A stretch of DNA of 9,589 nucleotides, from NCBI GenBank assembly GCA_031409695.1, contig JANNXS010000402.1:1-9589 (forward strand), in the 5' to 3' direction. Positions 1 to 6,668 of the stretch are shown here, in pieces. The notes beneath the pieces are model-generated. The model saw only the letters and a list, made by a program, of their open reading frames with translations. It did not search any database and was not told the origin of the DNA. Numbering within the stretch: position 1 is the stretch's first letter; each line of letters starts with the position of its first letter. This DNA is from JABFRJ01 sp031409695 (GTDB lineage: Bacteria; Pseudomonadota; Alphaproteobacteria; Rhizobiales; Hyphomicrobiaceae). A program made the translations under genes and the position numbers.

Positions 1-323
1 TGGAGAATGCTCGCGCCGCCGTGCTTCGCTTTGATGGCGGCAAGTTTGTCGGCGATTTCTTGAACAGCGGTGTTCCAATCAATGGCTTCGTAGGTGCCAT
101 CCGCGCGCCGTCGCAGGGGCGAAGACAGGCGGTCGGCGCCATTCTGGTAGTAGTCCATTCGCTGCGATTTCTCGCAGATGTAGCCTTGCGAGATCGGATG
201 GCTCTTGTCCCCGCGCGTGCGCACGATGCGACGCCGCTCGGTCTGCACCTCAAGGCCACAGTTCAGCGCGCAGATGATGCACGCTGTTTTCTTCCATTCG
301 GGTGTTGCTGTGCTCGCCATCAT
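1..323 (-). CDS. Molybdopterin-dependent oxidoreductase, N-terminal part (runs off left edge)
   Basis: Reading the minus strand from ATG at 323 (a second ATG follows at 320) gives an open frame of 107 codons continuing past position 1. It begins MMASTATPEWKK and then shows the Cys pattern C-x2-C-x3-C (CIICALNC) followed by a fourth Cys in GYICEKSQR. That is the [4Fe-4S] signature at the start of bis-MGD molybdopterin enzymes of the formate dehydrogenase/nitrate reductase/acetylene hydratase superfamily. The following stretch (RMDYYQNGADRLSSPLRRR, then DGTYEAIDW) is the usual P-L-x-R-...-W segment after the cluster domain. The substrate cannot be told from this piece. A GAG-containing purine stretch lies a few bases before the start. 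The HxlR gene lies 154 bases upstream on the same strand; I see no convincing promoter or terminator in that gap. Confidence 0.85.
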   Translation of the reverse strand, partial: MMASTATPEWKKTACIICALNCGLEVQTERRRIVRTRGDKSHPISQGYICEKSQRMDYYQNGADRLSSPLRRRADGTYEAIDWNTAVQEIADKLAAIKAKHGGASIL

Positions 324-477
324 CCGCTCTTACTTTCGCATGCCATCCTGTTGCCACCCGCGTGCAATTTGCGCCCATGGGCAGCGAGCTCTTTGCGCAT
401 CTGAACGCGTGTCACTTCTAGCGTGCTACTATGTGGCCAAGCCGGCGGGGAGCTCGGTTGCCGCTTCCGCGCTTAAG

Positions 478-924
478 TCACGCCTTACCGGCTTCAGCCA
501 TGACATCCTTTGCGCCCACGGCTTCACCGCACTCGGAGCAACACATGACCGAGCGAAAGCGATGCCCGCAGGTCTTATGCCGATGATAGACTGGCGGTCC
601 CTTCCTGCCGGCATAGTGCTCGTCACCCCAATGCACGAGTGACAGGATGATCGGATACAGTCCCAGCCCCTTTTTGGTGAGCCGATACTCATAACGCGTC
701 GGTCGTTCCTGATACGCTGTCTTTTCGAACACGCCATGCTCGACCAGCACTGCCAACCGCTCGGCCAGGACGCGCCGCGCGATGCCAAGACGCTCTTGGA
801 AATCGTCGAACCGGCGCACGCGCAAAAATGCATCCCTCAGGATGAGCAGCGTCCAACGGTCACCAATCACGGCGAGCGAGCGCGCCAGCGAGCAGTTCTC
901 ATTTGAGAGTTCGTTCCACTTCAT
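478..924 (-). CDS. HxlR-family winged-helix transcriptional regulator
   Basis: This is a 148-residue protein. Residues about 11-110 match the HxlR fold: a Cys at 11 just ahead of the domain, then SLAVIGDRWTLLILRDAF, a recognition region (RFDDFQERLGIARRVLAERL) and the wing (RPTRYEYRLTKKGLGLYPI). The Cys near position 11 is the redox or electrophile-sensing residue in several characterised HxlR proteins; whether it senses here is inference. The C-terminal tail carries four further Cys (KTCGHRF, then CCSECGE), a zinc-ribbon-like ending seen in some members. The gene is divergent from the SDR at 1001 with only 76 bases between starts. That arrangement and the inverted repeat at 958-973 suggest it controls the SDR/isomerase operon and possibly itself. 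The bases just before ATG (CAAGG) form a poorly spaced ribosome site. Confidence 0.9.
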   Translation of the reverse strand: MKWNELSNENCSLARSLAVIGDRWTLLILRDAFLRVRRFDDFQERLGIARRVLAERLAVLVEHGVFEKTAYQERPTRYEYRLTKKGLGLYPIILSLVHWGDEHYAGRKGPPVYHRHKTCGHRFRSVMCCSECGEAVGAKDVMAEAGKA

Positions 925-939
925 CCTTGACGTCTGTCA

Positions 940-968
940 TTGACAACATCTTATTTCAAGACCTATGA
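940..968 (+). promoter_or_regulatory. Putative sigma70-type promoter of the SDR operon
   Basis: A perfect TTGACA lies at 940-945. After a 17-base spacer, CTATGA at 963-968 can serve as a weak -10. Transcription would begin near 975, downstream of the in-frame ATG at 965, so that ATG cannot be the translation start of the SDR. This supports the start at 1001. Confidence 0.5.
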
Positions 969-973
969 GTCTT
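958..973. promoter_or_regulatory. Inverted repeat, candidate HxlR operator
   Basis: AAGAC-ctatga-GTCTT is a perfect 5-bp inverted repeat around a 6-base centre, extended by TT/AA outside one mismatch. It covers the proposed -10 of the divergent SDR promoter. Dimeric HxlR regulators bind such dyads, so a repressor role for the neighbouring regulator is reasonable, but this is inferred from position only. Confidence 0.45.
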
Positions 974-1000
974 AAAAGTGAACTTTCTGAGGAGATGCGG

Positions 1001-1744
1001 ATGTCGACTCCACGGGCGAGTGTCGCAATCGTCGGCGCTGGCGATTTTATCGGCGCTGCCATCGCCAAGCGCTTTGCAGCCGCAGGGTTCAGTGTTCACG
1101 GCGGACGAAGGCAGGGCGAAAAGCTTGCGTCTTTGAAGGCCGAGATCGAAGCTGCTGGCGGCAAGTTCACCGGGCACACTCTCGACGCGCGTACAGAAGA
1201 ATCCGTTGCTGCATTCTTGGATGCAGCTAACAACGAAGCGCCGCTGGAAGTTTGCATCTTCAATGTCGGAGCCAACGTCAATTTTCCGATTCTCGACACG
1301 ACGGAGCGCGTTTTTCGAAAAGTCTGGGAAATGGCTTGTTACGGGGGCTTCCTAACCGGTCGTGAGGCGGCGCGCCGCATGATCCCGCATGGACGTGGCT
1401 CAATCTTCTTCACGGGCGCGACGGCAAGCATGCGCGGCGGGAAAGGATATACGGCCTTCTCTTCCGCAAAATTCGGACTACGTGCCGTCGCACAAGCCAT
1501 GGCACGTGAGCTCGGGCCGCAGAACATCCACGTGGCGCATCTCGTAATCGATTCCGGTGTTGACACCGCGTTCGTCCGAGATCGCATCGTCAAGGCCCGT
1601 GGCGCCGAAGCTTTAGCGAACCTGCAACCGGATACGTTGATGAACCCCGCGTCCATTGGAGAAGCCTATTGGCAGCTCCATTGCCAGACCCGAGACGCCT
1701 GGACGCATGAGCTAGATTTAAGACCATTCGGCGAAACGTGGTGA
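1001..1744 (+). CDS. Short-chain dehydrogenase/reductase (SDR) family protein, atypical active site
   Basis: A 247-residue protein with the SDR Rossmann fold. It has an N-terminal nucleotide-binding loop VGAGDFIG (11-18), where the middle Gly of the usual GxxxGxG is Phe. The NNAG-like strand end is NVGAN (88-92), and a TGATASMRGG segment stands in the usual Ser region. The canonical Y-x3-K is F153-S-S-A-K157, so the catalytic Tyr is Phe; the nearest Tyr is at 150. Some SDR subfamilies carry such changes, so activity may be unusual or lost. I chose ATG 1001 because AGGAG (990-994) sits 6 bases before it. The ATG at 965 overlaps the promoter and the one at 995 abuts the Shine-Dalgarno. The gene is probably co-transcribed with the isomerase-like gene 7 bases downstream. 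The substrate is unknown. Confidence 0.85.
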   Translation: MSTPRASVAIVGAGDFIGAAIAKRFAAAGFSVHGGRRQGEKLASLKAEIEAAGGKFTGHTLDARTEESVAAFLDAANNEAPLEVCIFNVGANVNFPILDTTERVFRKVWEMACYGGFLTGREAARRMIPHGRGSIFFTGATASMRGGKGYTAFSSAKFGLRAVAQAMARELGPQNIHVAHLVIDSGVDTAFVRDRIVKARGAEALANLQPDTLMNPASIGEAYWQLHCQTRDAWTHELDLRPFGETW

Positions 1745-1751
1745 GGCAAAC

Positions 1752-1931
1752 ATGGACCCCATCTTCTACTTCGATTTCGGCAGTCCCAACGCATATCTCG
1801 CGCATCGCGTCATTCCCGGAGTCGAGCAACGCACAGGGAAGCGGTTCAAGTACCAACCAGTCCTTCTCGGCGGACTGTTCAAGCTCGCAGGCAACCAGGC
1901 GCCATCACAGGCCTTTGCGCACGTCCCTTAG
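1752..1931 (+). pseudogene. Truncated DsbA-family / 2-hydroxychromene-2-carboxylate isomerase-like gene
   Basis: ATG 1752 is preceded by GAGG (1743-1746) with 5 bases spacing and overlaps nothing, so translation would start well. The 59-codon product contains MDPIFYFDFGSPNAYLAHRV and later VLLGGLFKLAGNQAP. These are hallmark N-terminal segments of the kappa-class GST/HCCA isomerase branch of the thioredoxin fold. Full-length members have about 200 residues, so some two thirds is missing. The match stops at about 1925-1931, where IS21-like terminal sequence begins and a TAG arises at the seam. The gene is therefore a disrupted remnant of an SDR-isomerase operon, in which such proteins typically act on aromatic or glutathione-linked intermediates. 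Confidence 0.8.
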
Positions 1932-1932
1932 A

Positions 1933-2026
1933 TGTGTATCTGCGTGCAATTTTGCCCCCTGATCGGGACTGATCGGCGTCGAATATTGACCTCTGGCTCG
2001 GGCGGTGAAGATGGCCCCTTGTGGAT
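1933..2026. mobile_element. Probable IS21-family insertion sequence terminus (remnant)
   Basis: The segment starts with TG (TGTGTATC at 1933). It contains two imperfect direct repeats, 1942-1961 and 1976-1995, sharing 15 of 20 bases and spaced 34 bases apart. Both have the form GCGT-x2-AAT-x-TTG-x-CC. Multiple terminal repeats of this GCGTCCAATTTTGACCCC-like kind are typical of IS21-family ends, by recollection of the family rather than a search. No transposase gene is present. On its left the interrupted isomerase gene ends, and on its right Rhs sequence begins, so it marks where the operon was broken. Confidence 0.5.
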
Positions 2027-2117
2027 GTGTACGCGCCGACGGATGAGTTGCTCAGCATGTTGTGGGCGGCATCGTACGTGAACGTCTGACTGAGCGCTGA
2101 GTTGCCGGCGTTGGTGG
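2027..2117. repeat. 91-bp direct repeat, left copy (end of Rhs core fragment)
   Basis: This copy matches 6578-6668 without gaps at 84 of 91 positions (my hand count). It encodes NAGNSALSQTFTYDAAHNMLSNSSVGAYT. It is a real Rhs coding duplication rather than a simple repeat. Together with the right copy it flanks both toxin/immunity modules in direct orientation. Confidence 0.85.
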
Positions 2118-2850
2118 CCGACAGCAGGCGATCGAGGTCGTCGTAGGCGTAGGTCCAGGTGTCGATGGCGTTCGAGGCAGATACGGACGATATTCGTCCC
2201 GTCGCCGCCCGCGCGTAGGTGAGATCCTGAAGTGCCGTCGCGCCGCGCAGGGTTTGCACGCGGTTCAGCCAGCCGCGGGCGTCGTTGTAGACGTTGGTGG
2301 TGGTGACGCTGTTGGCGTAGCCGGCCGTGACGACCTGTCCGCGCGCGTTGTAGACGAAGCCGTTGACGTGGCCGGGGATCGAGGCGAGGCGGCCGGCGCG
2401 GTCGTACGTCCACGGGTTCGACACCGAGCCGATGGCGTCGCCGTCGGAGTAGGCCTTGGCGATGACATAGCCGCCGGCGTCGCGCGTGTCGGTGATGCTG
2501 TAGGTGACGCCCTTCAACGTCCAGCGCTGCTGCACCTTCAATCCGTTGCGGTCAGAGTTGACGTCGGACGAGCCCCAGTGGCCCGCCATGCGGCACAGCT
2601 TGCCGCCGTTGTAGTGGCTGCCCGCGACGCGGGTGGGGCATTTGTCGGCGTCAGCGAAGTCGTAGGCGTAGGTGTGCCACTGCGTCTGCGCGTTGGCGGC
2701 CGTGTAGTGCTGCCGCGCAATCATGCGGCCCTGGGCGTCGAACTGATATTCGCTGCGCTGGCCGCGCGCGTCCGTTTGACGGATCAGGCGCGAGGCTGAG
2801 TCATAGGCGAACGTCCACGTGCCGTGGTTGGGATCGGTGCCAGAGATGCA
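2027..2850 (-). pseudogene. Rhs/YD-repeat core fragment without N- or C-terminus
   Basis: The minus-strand frame carries about 270 codons of Rhs core: DPNHGTWTFAYDSASRLI, QFDAQGRMI, NPWTYDRAGRLA, FVYNARGQVV, YAYDDLDRLL and TFTYDAAHNML. These are repeated Y-D-x2-G-R-L units that build the beta-cage shell around Rhs toxins. The frame stays open through the IS-like end to 1879, but Rhs similarity stops at GAYT (2027). Upstream it begins abruptly near ISGTDPNHG, about 15 bases after the stop of the preceding gene. It has no start signal of its own, no DP-x-G/PVNKSD boundary motif and no tip. Its last 91 bases are duplicated at 6578-6668, showing it once continued into sequence like the Rhs gene on the right. 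Confidence 0.85.
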
Positions 2851-2860
2851 GCGGAGGCTT

Positions 2861-3727
2861 CTACTCAGGGCATGATAGCAAGTGCTGACCAAGTAAGATT
2901 TTTCTAACCTCTTCTATTTCCTTAAAATTTAGATACCACAAGACTTGCCCAGACGAATGCTCAGCCGTTTCTCCATATTTCTGGCGTAACTCGTCAAGTA
3001 CACCGCCAATGTGCTGGTTATGGAAATGCGCAGGCGTGAGCACGTTCAATTCATATACATCACGCAACTTGCGCCCTTGTCGGATATCAGACTGCGCATT
3101 GTTGAAGCCGTCATAGTGGCGAACCATGCGCCACTTGTTGTCGCCATTCGGATGTCCCGCTAAATGGTGGCCCGGGCGATAAAATCGCATTTCTGGCGTG
3201 ATTCGAGCAAACCCGATTCCGAAGCTTATAGGTTCGAGAAAAATAGGGAGCGCTGTCCCAAAACCGTAAATAATATTACCGACTTGCGAAGCGGCACTAA
3301 CTATGTTGGCAATCATTTCGGTTTTCGAATTTTGATCAGTCAGCGGGATAGCAAAAAAAACGCATGCTAAGCTGCCATCAAAACAATCAGCTCCAAGACA
3401 AAATGTTGAGTGCGCGTTTTTGTCGAAATCCGATCGCGCCGAAAAGAGCACTAACCGGCGAATTTGATCACTCGGTTGGGCGGCTGCAAGAGAAGTGAGT
3501 TTTTTGATTCGTGGGGCTGTCTCGCGCGAGAGTCCCCTCGCCTTGAAGTATGTTTGTTTCACGCTAAGGTTGTGCGAACGTAAAACAGCCAGGAACGCCT
3601 CCATAAGTGGGCCCAGACACAGCGATCGCTCTGAGAAATACACGGCAACGTAAATCCATGCAGGAGGAGCCGATGCCAGCAGCGCGCTGCGATCGAGAGT
3701 CCTTATGGTGCGTGTGTCCACTGTCAT
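2861..3727 (-). CDS. Candidate immunity protein for the 3724-4764 Rhs tip (family not recognised)
   Basis: A 288-residue protein. The ATG at 3727 overlaps the TGA of the Rhs tip gene (ATGA), with no separate ribosome site, so translational coupling is likely. A longer in-frame start at 3895 would only read the tip gene in another frame. The N-terminal part has APPAWIYVAVYFSERS. The C-terminal half has an aromatic-rich region (TPEMRFYRPGHHLAGHP), then RDVYELNVLTPAHF, YGETAEH and VLWYLNF ending EIEEVRKIL. No signal peptide or membrane segment is obvious, so it is likely cytoplasmic. Its base composition is visibly more AT-rich than the Rhs core, as is usual for tip/immunity modules. The immunity role is inferred from position only. 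The closing pattern vaguely recalls unannotated immunity families. Confidence 0.7.
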   Translation of the reverse strand: MTVDTRTIRTLDRSALLASAPPAWIYVAVYFSERSLCLGPLMEAFLAVLRSHNLSVKQTYFKARGLSRETAPRIKKLTSLAAAQPSDQIRRLVLFSARSDFDKNAHSTFCLGADCFDGSLACVFFAIPLTDQNSKTEMIANIVSAASQVGNIIYGFGTALPIFLEPISFGIGFARITPEMRFYRPGHHLAGHPNGDNKWRMVRHYDGFNNAQSDIRQGRKLRDVYELNVLTPAHFHNQHIGGVLDELRQKYGETAEHSSGQVLWYLNFKEIEEVRKILLGQHLLSCPE

Positions 3728-4764
3728 CGGATCGAATCCATCACGCCCTTGGCGAAGTCCGCCGCATTTTCGCCTATCGACGCTTCGCGACCGATTGCGT
3801 TTTTGCCTTGAGCTGTCGCTGCAGCAGCCATGTCTCGGGCCTTCTCGCCTACCTTTCCAGCCTGACCCTTTGACGCGACCTCGATGAACCCCCAAGAACC
3901 GTTCCTGAAACCGATCGTTAGGTCGGCGAACTGGTTGAGAGGATCGCCCGTCTTACTCTTTGTGCCGAGGATGCCCGATGCTTTTGAGTGCATAGCCACC
4001 GACGAGACTTCCTCACGTTGAGCAAATTGCTTTGCCAATTCCATCATTTGCTTCGCGTGTTCCTTTGAGCCACTTGCTTGCGGGTTCCCAGATATCTTTC
4101 CTGCGGCGTCCTTCGACAACCCTCGCAGTCCTGAATCCTTAATGGCTGCCGCCCCCGTCTTGCCGACCTTGCCCCCAAGGCCAAGAGCTGCGGCCCCCAT
4201 TGCCGCTCCACCGGGAAGCCCGGGAATTCCGGTTGCGACGGCATCCCATGCAAGAGCCGCAGTGGCGATGGCCTTTTGGCCGATTGAACCGCCGTTCATT
4301 GCGTCAGCGAAGGCGGAAATTGAAAAGGCTAGCGCGGCTGCATCCCAAATGGTTTCAACAACGTGACCGCTCTCATCACTCTTATTGACCGGATCGTTGT
4401 CGCTGTACGCATACCGGTTCATGCCCACGCCGGGCAAGTTGGGGTCCCACCAGTCGGCGGAGAGGAACCGAGCGAGAACGGGGTCGTAGTAGCGGGCGTT
4501 GAGGTAGACGAAGCCGGTTTCGGCGTCGCGGCGTTGGCCGATGTAGCCTTTGGTCTCGCTGTGTGATCCGGTCACGGACGCTTCGCGGCCGAAGGGCGCG
4601 TAGGTGACGCCGCGCACGACGGTGCCAGCCGCATCCGTCACGATTCGGATTGATTTCAGGTGGTCGCGGTGGTGGTAGAATTTCTGCGCTGATACGCCGA
4701 GGCCGACTTTCTTGGTGTCGTCATGCAGGTATTTGGTCCACGTGCCGAGTTCGTCGACCCCGAC
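3724..4764 (-). CDS. Orphan Rhs core tail with putative nuclease tip (displaced Rhs-CT)
   Basis: The open frame begins directly after the TAG of the immunity gene and runs 346 codons. The first ATG/GTG-type start is GTG 4641. Before it lies Rhs core (VDELGTWTKYLHDD, SAQKFYHHRDHL), so the gene is N-terminally truncated. Numbered from GTG 4641: core tail to about 93, with RYYDP, DWWDPNLPGVG and NRYAYSDNDPVNKSD (boundary motif); a hydrophobic Ala/Gly-rich linker about 97-165; and a tip about 190-305. The tip has D240 in FADLTIG and IEVASKGQ at 253-260, an arrangement like the D...E-V-x-S-x2-Q variant of PD-(D/E)xK nucleases. That makes it a plausible DNase, but the second Lys position is off. 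Expression probably needs recombination with a full Rhs gene. Confidence 0.75.
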   Translation of the reverse strand, partial: VGVDELGTWTKYLHDDTKKVGLGVSAQKFYHHRDHLKSIRIVTDAAGTVVRGVTYAPFGREASVTGSHSETKGYIGQRRDAETGFVYLNARYYDPVLARFLSADWWDPNLPGVGMNRYAYSDNDPVNKSDESGHVVETIWDAAALAFSISAFADAMNGGSIGQKAIATAALAWDAVATGIPGLPGGAAMGAAALGLGGKVGKTGAAAIKDSGLRGLSKDAAGKISGNPQASGSKEHAKQMMELAKQFAQREEVSSVAMHSKASGILGTKSKTGDPLNQFADLTIGFRNGSWGFIEVASKGQAGKVGEKARDMAAAATAQGKNAIGREASIGENAADFAKGVMDSIR

Positions 4765-5223
4765 CTATTCGGGTTCTGCACTGTAGTTTGTCGTGTCTTC
4801 TTCAAGAGATGCGCAGAACAGCGCAAACGATTCTGCGCAGAATATAAGATCGCACCGCTCAACGAATGGTTTCCCAAGGTACGATTGAACTGGAAGATAT
4901 GAAACGGAACCACTCAATAGATCGAGCACCACAAGATCATTGCCAAGCGACATGCCAATTGGGATTTTGCCTTTGGGAATAAGTCCTACACTTTCTTGAA
5001 ACCGCTCGCTTAGGTCAACCCCAGGGACGTGTGACAGGGAGAAAAACTCCGATACGTCGAAGCGCTCGCCCTGCACTTCTGGCAATAATGTCTCTACTGG
5101 CCTTCCTCCTCCGTGCGCGAGCAACCAGGACCGGTAGTCGAGCGGCAGCTTTGCCCCTATTTCACTCTCGTACTGTCGAAGTTGCTCTTCTGTTGGCGGT
5201 TTTCGTTCGAGCACGAGTTTCAT
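4765..5223 (-). CDS. SMI1/KNR4 (SUKH) family immunity protein
   Basis: A 152-residue protein. The N-terminal pattern TEEQLRQYESEIGAKLPLDY followed by RSWLLAHGGGRP is the SUKH-1 signature: helix, then LP-x-D-Y, then an L-x2-HGG turn. FSLSHVPG, IPIGMSLGNDLVVLDL and SVSYL give the expected beta-sheet segments. The length is normal for the family. ATG 5223 follows the toxin stop by 12 bases, with GGAG (5232-5235) well placed before it. SUKH proteins neutralise a wide range of nuclease toxins, often HNH types, by direct binding in the cytoplasm. The gene therefore fits as the cognate immunity of the WHH tip upstream. Its TAG stop is followed at once, in the same frame, by Rhs core codons of the next module. 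Confidence 0.88.
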   Translation of the reverse strand: MKLVLERKPPTEEQLRQYESEIGAKLPLDYRSWLLAHGGGRPVETLLPEVQGERFDVSEFFSLSHVPGVDLSERFQESVGLIPKGKIPIGMSLGNDLVVLDLLSGSVSYLPVQSYLGKPFVERCDLIFCAESFALFCASLEEDTTNYSAEPE

Positions 5224-5235
5224 TTACCAACTCCG

Positions 5236-6668
5236 TCAATTTCCCCAGACATGAAAGCCGCCGTGGTGCCCCGTTCCAGTGTGTATCGATCGATCGACCA
5301 GCTGCATAATTCCCGCATTTTCAGTGTGGTGCCACGTCGTATTCGGCTGACTAGCTTGGGTTGCCTGCCCAGAGTTGCGCGCAGCCTGCTCAGCTGCTCG
5401 CCGATCCGCGGTGCGGCTTCCTGTTGGTTTGATCGTGACCTGGGCTTTGACGGCACCGGGAACTTGCCCAAATTGTGGGAAACCCTGCTGGCTAAATGGT
5501 ACTCCAGTTGCCGGGTGCTGGCCCCCAGCATATTGTCCATTGCGCAATCCGCTCGGTCCGGTAACTCCCGGGATCGACGGATTGTCCCATCCGCCAACCC
5601 GTCCGCCGACCCCTCCAGAAATGCCTCCACCCTCCGAAATTTGCTTGTCGTTTTTGCCAAGTGGACCAGTGCCTGCCTTGTTCGCCAGTTCAATAGTTGG
5701 CCCTTTATTGGGTGACGCCTCGCGGATAGACGGGGAATTGTTTGGCGACGCCCCCTTCTCCGGCGTCTGGTTGCTGCGTTGCGGGCCGCCATTGGGCGAC
5801 GGTCCAGCCTTTTCTTGTGCAGCCGACTTGCTCGCGTCGTAGCCGTGGTAGTCCCCGACTCCGAGGGCGTCCATGGCTGCGCCGATATCAAGTCCCGTAT
5901 CAAGACTATGCCCATTCCGATCACTCTGATTTACCGGGTCATTCCACGCGTACGCATACCGATTCGTACCCACCCCCGGCAAATCCGGGTCCCACCAGTC
6001 CGGCGAGATGAAGCGACCGAGATGCGGATCATAGTATCGGGCGTGCAGATATAGAAGTCCCGTTTCCTCGTCGCGACGTTCGCCGATGTAACCGAGCGGC
6101 TCCTTATGCGCGCCGCTCTGTTGCGCCGGGTGACCATAGGGCGTGTACGTTGTGCGACTGACCTCCGCCCCCGCGCCGTCCGTGATTAGACGGATCGACA
6201 CCAAGTGATCGCGGTGGTGGAAGAATTTCTGCGCTGACGGACCATTGCCCCGACGCTTCACATCGGGATGGACGTACTTGGTCCATGTCCCGAACTCGTC
6301 GATCTCGGCTTCGCCGAGGAAAACGGTGATTTTGTCGCCTGCCGCGTTTGGGATCACATGCAGCAATCGCTCATCGCCTGCGCCGTAAACGTAATTGTGC
6401 ACGATGCCGCCCACCTGCACCGAGGCTAGCTTGTTCTCCGCGTCCCAGGTCAGCAGGTTCGACACGCCCGCGCCGACCTTGCTCGTGGCGTTGCCGGACG
6501 CGTCGTAGGCCAGCGCATAGGGGCCGGCCTGCGTGACCGCGTGCGGGCGGACGGCGCCGAGGCCTTGCGTCGGATACGTGTACGCGCCGACGGCTGAGTT
6601 GCTCAGCATGTTGTGGGCGCTATCGTACGTGAACGTCTGATTGAGCGCGCTGTTGCCGGCGTTGGTGG
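5236..6668 (-). CDS. N-terminally truncated Rhs protein with WHH nuclease tip
   Basis: Rhs core runs in frame from 6668, just after an in-frame TGA inside the tRNA fragment. The first ATG is 6609 (457 residues). From that ATG: YD-type core to about 195 (LAYDASGN, LLTWDAENKLASV); SAQKFFHHRDHL (125-136); RYYDPHLGRF (191-200); DWWDPDLPGVG; and the boundary NDPVNQSDRNGH (223-234). A low-complexity linker follows (repeated SPN and GP, then Gly-rich). The tip is about 357-457, with GGQHPATGVPF, WHH at 426-428 and MQLVDRSIHTG...HHGG. The WHH and trailing His residues are the signature of the WHH branch of the HNH/Endonuclease VII toxins, so it is probably a DNase. The usual Rhs N-terminus (about 1000 residues with PAAR or export domain) is missing. 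It pairs with the SUKH gene downstream. Confidence 0.85.
6578..6668. repeat. 91-bp direct repeat, right copy (start of truncated Rhs)
   Basis: This is the partner of 2027-2117. Similarity to the left copy stops exactly at the GGTGG where the tRNA fragment takes over. In the left copy Rhs coding continues beyond this point, which shows that this Rhs gene was cut here. Confidence 0.85.

Noticed and set aside
360..370. GCGTGCAATTT also present in the IS21-like end at 1942-1952
   Set aside because: It is a single 11-base match without the flanking repeat structure, and lies in the short gap before the oxidoreductase gene. It is probably chance.
205..642. Plus-strand open frame across the oxidoreductase and HxlR genes
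   Set aside because: It is antisense to two well-supported genes and has no recognisable content.
2254..2799. Long Val/Gly-rich open frame on the plus strand
   Set aside because: It is antisense to Rhs coding sequence and repeats V-G-V-x patterns from the complementary GC-rich codons. It has no domain or ribosome site.
3728..3895. Longer start for the 2861-3727 gene
   Set aside because: The added 56 residues are the Rhs tip read in another frame (Arg-rich, no motif). The ATGA overlap gives a better start.
5220..5924. Arg-rich open frame on the minus strand
   Set aside because: It overlaps the linker and WHH tip of the Rhs protein in another frame. The Rhs frame carries recognisable motifs throughout, this one none.
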